Positions 1 through 5,533 of a stretch of DNA of 5,537 nucleotides are shown one piece after another. Every line of letters begins with the position of its first letter. Position 1 is the stretch's first letter. The notes below the pieces were generated by a model. The model searched no databases and was not told where the DNA came from. It saw only the letters and a list, made by a program, of their open reading frames with translations. The position numbers and the translations under genes were made by a program. Origin of the DNA: Pedococcus sp. (GTDB lineage Bacteria; Actinomycetota; Actinomycetes; Actinomycetales; Dermatophilaceae); contig JAICSZ010000163.1 in NCBI GenBank assembly GCA_025936615.1, positions 1-5,537 of the forward strand, in the 5' to 3' direction.

Positions 1-985
1 CCCGTCCCAGGGCTCCGCCCACTCCCGGATCATGGGGGTCGGCGGCTACCGCCCCGAGCGCGTGGTCATGAACGCCGAGATAGTCGACCAGATCGACTCC
101 TCGGACCAGTGGATCCGCGAGCGCTCCGGCATCGTGAGCCGCCGCTTCGCCGCGAAGGACGAGAGTGTCGTCGACATGGCCGAGGCCGCCACCCGTGACG
201 CCCTGGCCTCTGCCGGCCTCGAGGCCGCGCAGGTCGACGCCGTGATCGTGGCGACCGTCACCCACCCCTACCAGACGCCAGCAGCGGCCCCCATCCTCGC
301 GGACCGCCTCGGCATCCGTGGTGCGGCGTTCGACATCGGTGCGGCGTGCGCCGGGTACTGCCACGGTGTCAGCCTCGCCAGCGACATGGTGCGTGGCGGC
401 TCTGCCCAGCACGTGCTGGTCGTGGGTGTCGAGAAGCTGTCCGACTTCACCGACCCGCACGACCGGGGCACCGCCTTCATCTTCGGCGACGGCGCGGGCG
501 CGGCCATCATCGGTCCGTCCGACACCCCGAGCATCGGCCCGACCGTGTGGGGCTCTGACGGCTCCCAGTGGCGGACCATCAGCCAACACGACTCGTGGGT
601 GGAGCTCAAGGAGACCGGCGGCATCGGCAGCCCAGCCATCGGGATGGCCGGCCAGTCGGTTTTCCGCTGGGCCGTGTGGGGCATGGCCCCCATCGCCCAG
701 AAGGCCCTCGACGAGGCAGGGGTGCGGGCCGAGGACCTCGACGCGTTCATCCCCCACCAGGCCAACATGCGGATCATCGACGCGATGATCAAGCAGCTCA
801 AGCTGCCCGACGACATCCCCGTCGCGCGCGACATCGCCGAGACGGCCAACACCTCCGCCGCCTCGATCCCGCTCGCTACCGAGCGGATGCTGCGCGAGGG
901 CGAGGCGCCGCACGGCGGCCTGGCCCTGCAGATCGGGTTCGGGGCCGGGCTGGTCTACGCCGCGCAGGTTGTGGTCCTCCCCTGA
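1..985 (+). CDS. fabH: Beta-ketoacyl-ACP synthase III (KAS III), 5' end cut by window
   Basis: FabH condenses a short acyl-CoA with malonyl-ACP, the first step of type II fatty acid synthesis in the cytoplasm. The frame is open from base 2 to the TGA at 983-985, giving 327 visible residues. The ATG at base 32 is probably internal: the codons before it read AHSRI, which fits the usual FabH lead-in (SRI-x-GVGGYRP), so the true start lies left of the window. Counting from that Met, the thiolase-fold triad is complete: Cys106 in DIGAACAGYCHG (codon 347-349), His242 in FIPHQAN, and Asn273 in ETANTSAAS. The C-terminus GFGAGLVYAAQVVVLP is typical of the family. acpP follows after 83 nt, so this is probably an operon with fabD expected upstream. 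Actinobacterial FabH often accepts branched primers, but substrate preference cannot be read here. Family identification is very secure. Confidence 0.96.
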   Translation, partial: PSQGSAHSRIMGVGGYRPERVVMNAEIVDQIDSSDQWIRERSGIVSRRFAAKDESVVDMAEAATRDALASAGLEAAQVDAVIVATVTHPYQTPAAAPILADRLGIRGAAFDIGAACAGYCHGVSLASDMVRGGSAQHVLVVGVEKLSDFTDPHDRGTAFIFGDGAGAAIIGPSDTPSIGPTVWGSDGSQWRTISQHDSWVELKETGGIGSPAIGMAGQSVFRWAVWGMAPIAQKALDEAGVRAEDLDAFIPHQANMRIIDAMIKQLKLPDDIPVARDIAETANTSAASIPLATERMLREGEAPHGGLALQIGFGAGLVYAAQVVVLP

Positions 986-1029
986 GACTCCCGCAGGCCC
1001 GCGGGTGAACCGGGCCATCCAACCGATCA

Positions 1030-1046
1030 CCACCCATGATGGGTGG
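1030..1046 (+). promoter_or_regulatory. Short perfect hairpin in the acpP leader
   Basis: CCACCCA and TGGGTGG form a perfect 7-bp stem around a 3-nt loop, ending 6 nt before the acpP ribosome binding site. It could be an mRNA stabiliser or processing element that helps acpP be expressed above its neighbours, or a symmetrical operator. The symmetry is seen directly; the function is inferred. Confidence 0.35.
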
Positions 1047-1052
1047 ACAAGA

Positions 1053-1059
1053 GAAGGAG
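1053..1059 (+). promoter_or_regulatory. Ribosome binding site of acpP
   Basis: GAAGGAG lies 9 nt before the ATG at 1069. It decides the start: the upstream in-frame ATG at 1036 falls inside the leader hairpin, has no comparable site, and would add 11 residues not usual for acyl carrier proteins. Confidence 0.8.
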
Positions 1060-1068
1060 CTGACCCAG

Positions 1069-1317
1069 ATGGCGCAGAGCGAGCAGGAGATCCTCGAGGG
1101 CCTGGCCGAGATCGTCAACGAGGAGACCGGCCTGGACACCGAGTCGGTGCAGCCCGAGAAGTCCTTCACCGACGACCTCGACATCGACTCGCTGTCGATG
1201 ATGACCATCGTGGTCAACGCCGAGGAGAAGTTCGGCGTGCGCATCCCCGACGACGAGGTCAAGAACCTCAAGACCGTCGGCGACGCGGTGTCGTTCATCG
1301 CCAAGAACCAGAGCTGA
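1069..1317 (+). CDS. acpP: Acyl carrier protein
   Basis: This is the small acidic carrier that holds growing fatty acyl chains as thioesters on a 4'-phosphopantetheine arm and delivers them to FabH, FabF and the other synthase enzymes. The protein is 82 residues, normal for the family. The attachment site is Ser41 in the DLDIDSLSMM motif, followed by the acidic helix that docks with partners (MMTIVVNAEEKFGVRIPDDEVKNLKTVGD). The start at 1069 (MAQSEQEI) is chosen because GAAGGAG sits 9 nt upstream. The gene lies between fabH and fabF with spacers of 83 and 82 nt, so it is the primary fatty-acid carrier rather than a polyketide one. ACP is generally needed in large excess over the other synthase proteins, so separate control through the hairpin in its leader is plausible but unproven. 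Confidence 0.97.
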   Translation: MAQSEQEILEGLAEIVNEETGLDTESVQPEKSFTDDLDIDSLSMMTIVVNAEEKFGVRIPDDEVKNLKTVGDAVSFIAKNQS

Positions 1318-1355
1318 ACCCACGCCCGGTGGCGGCCACACGGCATACGAGGCAC

Positions 1356-1370
1356 TGGTGGTCGCCACCA
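1356..1370 (+). promoter_or_regulatory. Short hairpin in the fabF leader
   Basis: TGGTGG and CCACCA form a 6-bp stem around the loop TCG, ending 11 nt before the fabF ribosome binding site. The 9-mer CACCACCCA overlaps its right arm (1366-1374) and also occurs in the acpP leader (1028-1036). A regulatory role is only inferred. Confidence 0.3.
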
Positions 1371-1381
1371 CCCACCCGCAC

Positions 1382-1388
1382 GAAGGAG
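1382..1388 (+). promoter_or_regulatory. Ribosome binding site of fabF
   Basis: GAAGGAG lies 11 nt before the ATG at 1400. It rules against the in-frame ATG at 1358, which lies in the leader hairpin and would add 14 residues before the usual KAS II N-terminus. Confidence 0.75.
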
Positions 1389-1399
1389 CACCACCAGCC

Positions 1400-2644
1400 A
1401 TGACCGAGCAGCGACGCGTAGTCGTCACCGGCCTCGGCGCCACCACCCCCGTGGGTGGCACGGCCCCGCAGACCTGGGAAGCCGTCCTCGCGGGGCGCTC
1501 CGGCGCCCGCACCATGCCCTTCGAGTGGGTGGAGCAGTACGAGCTGCCGGTGAAGTTCGCGGCGACGATCCACACCGACCCGGGCGAGGTGCTCAGCAAG
1601 GTCGAGGTGCGCCGCAACGACCCGAGCGGGCAGTACGCCCTCATCGCCTCGCGCGAGGCCTGGGCGGACGCCGGCGAACCCGACGTGGATCCGCTGCGGC
1701 TCGCCGCGTGCATCGGCACCGGCATCGGCGGCGTGTGGACGCTGCTCAACGCGTGGGACACGTTGCGGGAGAAGGGGCCCCGGCGCGTGTTCCCCCTTGC
1801 GGTCCCCATGCTCATGCCCAACACGTCGTCGGCGGCCGTGTCGCTGGACCGCGGCGCCCGGGCCGGTGCGCACACCCCGGTCTCCGCGTGCGCCTCTGGC
1901 CTCGAGGCGATGGCCTATGCCGCCGACATGATCCGCACCGGCCGTGCCGACATCGCGGTCGCCGGCGGCACCGAGGCGGCGGTCCACCCGCTGCCCATCG
2001 CCGGGTTCGCGGCGATGCAGGCGCTGTCCACCCGCAACGACGAGCCGGAGAAGGCGTCCCGGCCCTACGACACCGGGCGCGACGGGTTCGTCCTCGGCGA
2101 GGGCGCGGGGGTGATGGTGCTGGAGGAGTACGAGTCCGCGAAGGCACGCGGAGCGACGATCTATGCCGAGCTCGCCGGCGTGGGCATGTCTGCCGACAGC
2201 CACCACATCACGGCACCCGAGCCCGAGGGTGCCGGGGCCGCTCGCGCGATGCAGGAGGCGGTCCGGTCCGCCGGGCTGACGCCGAGGGACATCGTGCACA
2301 TCAACGCCCACGCCACCTCGACGCCGGTGGGCGACGTGGCGGAGTCGAACGCGATTCGCCGCGCCTTCGGCGACGACGCGGACGGTATGCCGGTCAGTGC
2401 CACGAAGTCGATGACCGGTCACCTCCTCGGGGCGGCCGGCGCGCTCGAGGGTGTGCTGACCGTGCTGGCGATCCGCGACCGGCTGGCGCCGGCGACGGTC
2501 AACGTCGACGACCTCGACCCCGAGATCAAGCTGGACGTCGTCCGCGGCGAGGCCCGCAAGCTGCCCGAGGGCGACATCGCAGCCCTGAACAACTCCTTCG
2601 GGTTCGGCGGGCACAACGTGGCGGTGACCTTCACCAGCGTCTGA
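1400..2644 (+). CDS. fabF: Beta-ketoacyl-ACP synthase II (KAS II)
   Basis: FabF elongates acyl-ACP by decarboxylative condensation with malonyl-ACP in the cytoplasm. The protein is 414 residues, the normal length. It opens with the family N-terminus RRVVVTGLGATTPVGG. The catalytic set is complete: nucleophile Cys164 in VSACASG, His304 in NAHATSTPVGD, and Lys336 and His341 in TKSMTGHLLGAAGA. The C-terminal loop NNSFGFGGHN contains the gating Phe400. The start at 1400 is supported by GAAGGAG 11 nt upstream and by the family N-terminus. It follows acpP by 82 nt, consistent with one operon. Two of its six Tyr codons are TAT, the non-preferred form here, and both lie in the word TATGCCG. I see no convincing terminator in the 191 nt after the stop, although that stretch is GC-rich and partly self-complementary. 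A polyketide ketosynthase is unlikely given the neighbours and the intact Cys-His-His set. Confidence 0.97.
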   Translation: MTEQRRVVVTGLGATTPVGGTAPQTWEAVLAGRSGARTMPFEWVEQYELPVKFAATIHTDPGEVLSKVEVRRNDPSGQYALIASREAWADAGEPDVDPLRLAACIGTGIGGVWTLLNAWDTLREKGPRRVFPLAVPMLMPNTSSAAVSLDRGARAGAHTPVSACASGLEAMAYAADMIRTGRADIAVAGGTEAAVHPLPIAGFAAMQALSTRNDEPEKASRPYDTGRDGFVLGEGAGVMVLEEYESAKARGATIYAELAGVGMSADSHHITAPEPEGAGAARAMQEAVRSAGLTPRDIVHINAHATSTPVGDVAESNAIRRAFGDDADGMPVSATKSMTGHLLGAAGALEGVLTVLAIRDRLAPATVNVDDLDPEIKLDVVRGEARKLPEGDIAALNNSFGFGGHNVAVTFTSV

Positions 2645-2723
2645 GTCGTCGGCGCGGCCGGCCGGCGGTAGCCCGTTCGGCCAGAGTTGTCCGGCGCCAG
2701 CGACCGTCTCGTCACGAATGCCC

Positions 2724-2729
2724 TAGCGT
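2724..2729 (+). promoter_or_regulatory. Possible -10 element upstream of the YcxB-like gene
   Basis: TAGCGT fits the loose actinobacterial TANNNT -10 pattern. The best -35 match, GCGACC at 2700-2705 with an 18-nt spacer, is weak. A transcript from here would suit the alternative GTG start at 2758, which has AGGGGG at 2747-2752. Tentative. Confidence 0.25.
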
Positions 2730-2823
2730 GTCCTGCCTGAGGGACCAGGGGGTTTGGGTGGTCGGTTCGTCCGGGTCGCAGGGAACGCGCGGACATGAGC
2801 GGGTCATCGTCATCGACGACTCG

Positions 2824-2829
2824 TACGCT
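2824..2829 (+). promoter_or_regulatory. Possible -10 element of a leaderless transcript
   Basis: TACGCT (TANNNT) ends exactly 6 nt before the ATG at 2836, which itself has no Shine-Dalgarno sequence. That spacing puts the transcription start at or beside the A of the ATG, the arrangement known for leaderless actinobacterial mRNAs. No good -35 box is seen. This is an inference from pattern only. Confidence 0.4.
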
Positions 2830-2835
2830 CCTCGG

Positions 2836-3309
2836 ATGAGGCGTGCCCTGCGCGCGCACGGGCTGCGCAGCCGCGAGCTGCGCCGGTTCGGCGTCGGGCA
2901 CTTCGTGGTGGTCCTCGTGCTGATCGCCCTGTGGACCCGCGAGAGCGGCCCGATGGTGGCGGCGTGGGCATCCCTGGTCGTCGGCCTCCCCTACGGGTTG
3001 CTCGTGTGGGCAGCGTCAGTGCTGTACACCGTCCACCGGTGGACCCGCCACTTCGCGCGCGAGCTCGCCCCCGGACGCATGCTCGGCCTGACCGTGGGAC
3101 CGCACAGCATCCGGGTCCGCGACCACGACAGCGCCTCGGAGTACGCGTACGCGATCATCAAGTCGGTCGAGGTGCGCGACGGGGTCGCCCTCGTCCGCCC
3201 AGGGTCGGCGTTGTGGGTCGTCCCCCTCGAGCTGTTCGACCCCGTCGACCTGGGCGTGCTGCAGGCCCGGGCGGGCAGGCCCGGCGTCGAGCAGGTGCTG
3301 CTGGACTGA
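2836..3309 (+). CDS. Small two-helix membrane protein, YcxB-like
   Basis: The predicted product is 157 residues. A short basic N-terminus (MRRALRAHGLRSRELRRF) precedes two hydrophobic segments, about residues 20-36 and 41-65. A soluble C-terminal domain follows (LTVGPHSIRVRDHDSASEYAYAIIKSVEVRDGVALVRPG, then VVPLELFDP). Two helices followed by a small beta-rich PH-like domain with a 'tyrosine, then I-x-S-V-E' pattern resemble YcxB-like proteins, whose function is unknown. The assignment is from pattern only. The ATG at 2836 has no ribosome binding site but has a well-placed -10-like box for leaderless expression. An in-frame GTG at 2758 with AGGGGG 5 nt upstream would add 26 residues. The gene follows fabF after 191 nt, so it is probably a separate unit, and it converges with the minus-strand gene ending at 3353. 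No role in fatty acid synthesis is evident. Confidence 0.75.
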   Translation: MRRALRAHGLRSRELRRFGVGHFVVVLVLIALWTRESGPMVAAWASLVVGLPYGLLVWAASVLYTVHRWTRHFARELAPGRMLGLTVGPHSIRVRDHDSASEYAYAIIKSVEVRDGVALVRPGSALWVVPLELFDPVDLGVLQARAGRPGVEQVLLD

Positions 3310-3352
3310 GCGCTGGGCACTCGGCCACACGGGGCCGGCCAGGGTCCGGCGC

Positions 3353-3991
3353 CTACCGACCCGGCGGCTTCGTCTTCGTGTGGCCGTTGGGCAGGACGGT
3401 GATGTCGATGAGCGGGGTCGTCGTGGTCGAGGTGGTCGTGGACGGCGGCCTCGTGGTCGTGGTGGTGCTCGGCCTGCTCGTGGAGCGGGTGCTCGTCCGC
3501 GACGGGGCGCTCGTCGTGGTGACCCGCGGGGTGGGCGAGGAGGTCGGCGACCTCGTCGACGTGCGGTCCGACGAACGTGCGGCCTTGCTCGCCGTCGCAC
3601 GTGAGGTCGGGGTCCCGGCGCTGGTGGATGTGAGGGTCTCGGCGGACAGCGAAGCGGAGGCCGACTTCGCCCTTGCCGGCGCGGGAGCGTGGGCCTGCGG
3701 CAACATCAGGGCGAGGACCGGGACCGCGGTCAGTCCCCCGATCCAGAGCAGCACGAGGCTGGGCAACGGGTGCCAGCTGCCGGGTCGGCCGGCCTCGCGT
3801 CGGTGACGACCGAGCTCTCGGGTGTAGGCGACCACGGTGGTCGCGGCGAGCAGGACGAGCAGCCACAGCCCCCACGCGGCGATGCTCGTCCCCATGGTCA
3901 GGTCGGCGGCCAGGATCAGCCAGGCCAGCCACAGCAGCGTCCCCACACCGACTGCGGCCAGCGCCCCGACCAGGGCGTTGGGGCGGGTCAC
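3353..3991 (-). CDS. Three-helix membrane protein with Ser/Thr/Pro-rich tail, function unknown
   Basis: The product is 212 residues from a GTG start. Hydrophobic segments lie at about 7-29, 34-57 and 77-98. The loop between the second and third is basic (TRELGRHRREAGRPGS), which by the positive-inside rule places it in the cytoplasm and the long tail (99-212) outside the membrane. That tail is almost entirely Ser, Thr, Pro, Ala and Arg, with runs such as TTTTT and STTTSTTTTP, and ends LIDITVLPNGHTKTKPPGR. Such a tail is likely disordered and could be O-mannosylated, but this is inference. The GTG start is supported by GGAGGA 4 nt upstream. Long open frames on the other strand here are shadows of the repetitive codons. 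The gene lies 92 nt downstream of the DUF3145 gene on the same strand, so the two may be co-transcribed. I do not recognise a named family, and the exact function is unknown. Confidence 0.75.
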   Translation of the reverse strand: MTRPNALVGALAAVGVGTLLWLAWLILAADLTMGTSIAAWGLWLLVLLAATTVVAYTRELGRHRREAGRPGSWHPLPSLVLLWIGGLTAVPVLALMLPQAHAPAPARAKSASASLSAETLTSTSAGTPTSRATASKAARSSDRTSTRSPTSSPTPRVTTTSAPSRTSTRSTSRPSTTTTTRPPSTTTSTTTTPLIDITVLPNGHTKTKPPGR

Positions 3992-3995
3992 ACAA

Positions 3996-4001
3996 TCCTC
4001 C
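3996..4001 (-). promoter_or_regulatory. Ribosome binding site of the membrane protein gene
   Basis: On the minus strand, GGAGGA lies 4 nt before the GTG at 3991-3989. It supports the GTG start over a TTG in another frame at 3995. Confidence 0.65.
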
Positions 4002-4028
4002 GGAAGTCTCGGGTCAGCGCGCCACCTT

Positions 4029-4064
4029 ACCTGCGAGCGCGCCGCCGCCGCGAAAGCCGCAGGT
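4029..4064 (-). terminator. Possible hairpin after the DUF3145 gene
   Basis: ACCTGCG and CGCAGGT form a perfect 7-bp outer stem, beginning 19 nt after the DUF3145 stop as read on the minus strand. The GC-rich interior can form a further small CGC/GCG stem. No U-tract follows, so it could be a U-less terminator or attenuator between this gene and the membrane protein gene, or chance. Confidence 0.3.
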
Positions 4065-4083
4065 CACCGCGTCGGCCGAACCC

Positions 4084-4599
4084 TCACCCCACCTTGTGGA
4101 GCCAACGCACCGGAGCCCCGTCACCGGCATACCGGAAGGGCTCGAGCTCGGCGTCCCAGTCGGTGCCGAGCAGCTCGGCGAACATCTCCTCGGCTGCCTC
4201 GGGCGAGCCCTGTGAGAGCCGTAGCACCTCGCGCAGGCGGTCCTCGTTGACGACCGCGTCTCCACTGGCCGAGGTCCACGTGTGGTGGATCCCCAGGCGC
4301 GGGGTGTGCGACCAGCGCGAGCCGTCGGCGCCGGGACTCGGCTCCTCGGTGATCTCGTAGCGCAGGTTGTCCCAGCCCCGCAGCGTCGAGGCGAGCTTGG
4401 CGCCGGTGCCCTGCGCACCGTTCCACGGGAACTCCGCGCGGACCAGTGAGGCACCGGCTGGCTGCGGCGTCCAGTCGACCGAGAGCCGCGTGTCCAGCGC
4501 GGACTCCAGGGCCCAGGTGATGTGCGGGCACAGCGCCTTGGGGGTGGAGTGAATGAACACCACCCCGCGGGTCATGACACGCGGCATCGCGACAGACAT
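4084..4599 (-). CDS. DUF3145 family protein, function unknown
   Basis: The 171-residue product matches the actinobacterial DUF3145 family along its whole length. Recognisable blocks are TRGVVFIHSTPKALCPHITWALE (residues 10-32), RAEFPWNGAQGTGAKLASTLRGWDNLRYEITEEP (54-87), HTPRLGIHHTW (98-108), EDRLREVLRLSQ (119-130), and the C-terminal signature DWDAELEPFRYAGDGAPVRWLHKV (147-170). The family is soluble and has no established function. It is commonly encoded beside the fabD-fabH-acpP-fabF cluster, as here, which hints at a link to lipid metabolism without proving one. The start at 4599 (MSVAMPRVMTRG) has GAAGGAGG 5 nt upstream. Met5 and Met9 are alternatives, and many homologues begin near the MTRG position. 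One Tyr codon is the non-preferred TAT, within the word TATGCCG. No catalytic motif is evident. Confidence 0.93.
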   Translation of the reverse strand: MSVAMPRVMTRGVVFIHSTPKALCPHITWALESALDTRLSVDWTPQPAGASLVRAEFPWNGAQGTGAKLASTLRGWDNLRYEITEEPSPGADGSRWSHTPRLGIHHTWTSASGDAVVNEDRLREVLRLSQGSPEAAEEMFAELLGTDWDAELEPFRYAGDGAPVRWLHKVG

Positions 4600-4604
4600 C
4601 CGGG

Positions 4605-4612
4605 CCTCCTTC
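4605..4612 (-). promoter_or_regulatory. Ribosome binding site of the DUF3145 gene
   Basis: On the minus strand, GAAGGAGG lies 5 nt before the ATG at 4599-4597. It is a near-perfect match to the 16S tail and favours that start over the in-frame Met codons 5 and 9. Confidence 0.8.
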
Positions 4613-4756
4613 GGGTCGAGGGACGTCTTCCCCACGAACCTCGTCCGCAGCTGGCTCGGCTGTGTGCCGCGAGTCTTCAGTTGGTCCTGCGCGGCCCATT
4701 GTGCACCATCGACCACTTTCGCACCAGCACCACCACGCGCCTCAGGACCGGTCGCA

Positions 4757-4803
4757 CGCAGCAGTATGCCGCGTGGCTGGCTCAGCCACGCGGCATACCT
4801 GCG
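4757..4803 (-). terminator. Strong hairpin, probable U-less terminator after the PepSY-like gene
   Basis: GTATGCCGCGTGGCT (4764-4778) and AGCCACGCGGCATAC (4784-4798) are perfect inverted repeats. One further G-C pair closes a 3-nt loop, giving 16 pairs. CGCAG (4757-4761) and CTGCG (4799-4803) extend the stem across a 2-nt bulge. The hairpin begins 7 nt after the PepSY-like stop on the minus strand, before the DUF3145 promoter region. No U-tract follows on either strand, so it would be a U-less terminator of the kind proposed for actinobacteria. The word TATGCCG forms part of each arm. Confidence 0.75.
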
Positions 4804-4810
4804 CGCCCGG

Positions 4811-5293
4811 TCAGGCGGAGGACGGCGTCGCGCTGCCCGAGGAGGACGTGCCGCCGGTGCCGCCCGGACCGGGCCGGCCACCAGGTCCGCCCTCGAGTAC
4901 GCCGGTGACCGTGAAGTCCTTGCCGACCTGCACGATGATCGGCGTGCCGTCGGCGCGGACCATGTGTGCCTCGTAGACGCCGTCCGAGTCGGTCTCGACG
5001 CGCTGGATGGTGGCGCCGGGCTCCTTGGCCTTGGCCGCGGCGGTGACCTTCTCGGCCGTCGTGCCGGTGAGCAGCTGCTCGTCGGAGCGCATCGGCCTGC
5101 TCGGGTCGGTGTTGCCGTTGCCGTTGGGCGGCTGTGGCGTGGCGGTCGCCGTGGCGGAGGATGCGGTGACCGCTGCGGTGGCGCTCGTGGTCGCCGGGGT
5201 GCCGGAGTCTGCGCTCGCCAGGGTCGCACCGGTGATGGCCAGGGCGGTTGCGCCGGCCAAGCCGGCGGCAACCGGGATGATGCGGATCTTCAT
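4811..5293 (-). CDS. Secreted PepSY-like domain protein
   Basis: The product is 160 residues. It begins with a signal peptide: basic MKIR, a hydrophobic stretch to about residue 25, and a likely signal peptidase I site after LASA (Ala28). Residues 29-65 are a low-complexity Ala/Thr/Ser/Pro linker. Residues 70-134 form the only folded part, with the PepSY-like pattern LLTGTTAEKVTAAAKAKEPGATIQRVETDSDGVYEAHMVRADGTPIIVQVGKDFTVTGV. The C-terminus is Gly/Pro then Ser-rich. There is no lipobox Cys and no protease motif. PepSY domains are thought to bind or inhibit peptidases or sense the envelope, but the role of these small actinobacterial proteins is unknown. The ATG at 5293 is chosen because it starts the signal peptide and has GGGAG 6 nt upstream. 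A longer in-frame ATG at 5449 would add 52 non-signal-like residues. The gene is divergent from the downstream tRNA. Confidence 0.88.
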   Translation of the reverse strand: MKIRIIPVAAGLAGATALAITGATLASADSGTPATTSATAAVTASSATATATPQPPNGNGNTDPSRPMRSDEQLLTGTTAEKVTAAAKAKEPGATIQRVETDSDGVYEAHMVRADGTPIIVQVGKDFTVTGVLEGGPGGRPGPGGTGGTSSSGSATPSSA

Positions 5294-5299
5294 GGTGTG

Positions 5300-5304
5300 C
5301 TCCC
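5300..5304 (-). promoter_or_regulatory. Ribosome binding site of the PepSY-like gene
   Basis: On the minus strand, GGGAG lies 6 nt before the ATG at 5293-5291, just ahead of the signal peptide. It is a modest match but well placed. Confidence 0.55.
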
Positions 5305-5416
5305 GTCGTGGGGTTCGGTTGGTGGCACCACCGTCCGGCCCGGCACTGTGGGGGAACCCGCGCGACGCCGTGGAGCACCTGTGAGCCACGACGCCATCCC
5401 CGGGGAACCGGCGAGG

Positions 5417-5422
5417 TAGGCT
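5417..5422 (+). promoter_or_regulatory. Possible -10 element of the tRNA gene
   Basis: TAGGCT fits TANNNT and lies 34 nt before the tRNA 5' end. No clear -35 box is visible at the usual distance, so this is tentative. The 163-nt divergent gap (5294-5456) must also hold the PepSY-like promoter, which I could not place. Confidence 0.3.
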
Positions 5423-5456
5423 CGCGGCGCCCAGCGGGTGCTCGCCCATGGGTCTC

Positions 5457-5533
5457 GGGGCAGTAGCTCAGTCGGTCAGAGCAGCGGACTCATAATCCGT
5501 CGGTCGTCGGTTCAAGCCCGACCTGCCCCACCA
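5457..5533 (+). tRNA. tRNA with anticodon CAT, probably elongator tRNA-Met
   Basis: The 77-nt cloverleaf is complete. The acceptor stem is GGGGCAG/CTGCCCC, the D stem GCTC/GAGC, and the anticodon stem GCGGA/TCCGT (one G-T pair). The anticodon loop is CTCATAA with anticodon CAT at 5491-5493. The variable region is CGGTC, the T stem GTCGG/CCGAC, and the T loop TTCAAGC. Discriminator A and an encoded CCA (5531-5533) end the gene. The first acceptor pair is a normal G-C, unlike the mismatch of bacterial initiator tRNA, so it is not tRNA-fMet. A CAT anticodon could also belong to tRNA-Ile2, whose C34 is changed to lysidine by TilS. I judge Met more likely from overall resemblance but cannot exclude Ile2. 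Confidence 0.95.

Noticed and set aside
1036..1071. Upstream ATG at 1036 as the acpP start
   Set aside because: It lies in the hairpin, lacks a ribosome binding site, and gives an N-terminus unlike acyl carrier proteins.
1295..2614. Long minus-strand frame opposite fabF
   Set aside because: It is a shadow of GC-biased third positions in fabF: rich in Arg, Gly, Val and His, with no recognisable domain.
2651..2698. GC-rich self-complementary stretch after fabF as a terminator
   Set aside because: The best pairing has a large loop and a bulge and no U-tract, so it is not distinguishable from background.
3334..3350. GCCGG/CCGGC inverted repeat between the convergent genes as a terminator
   Set aside because: Only 5 bp with a 7-nt loop and no U-tract; common by chance in DNA this GC-rich.
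2931..3806. Long + strand open frame with a Val-rich stretch opposite the membrane protein gene
   Set aside because: It overlaps the YcxB-like gene in another frame, is Arg/Pro/Gly-rich at its start, and its Val-rich part is the antisense reading of the repetitive Thr codons. The minus-strand frame has coherent membrane segments and a ribosome binding site.
4700..4706. CACAAT on the minus strand as the DUF3145 -10 box
   Set aside because: It matches only four of six consensus bases and has no matching -35 box at the usual spacing.
4811..5449. Longer version of the PepSY-like protein starting at ATG 5449
   Set aside because: The extra 52 residues bury the signal peptide internally. The ATG at 5293 has a ribosome binding site and begins directly with the signal sequence.
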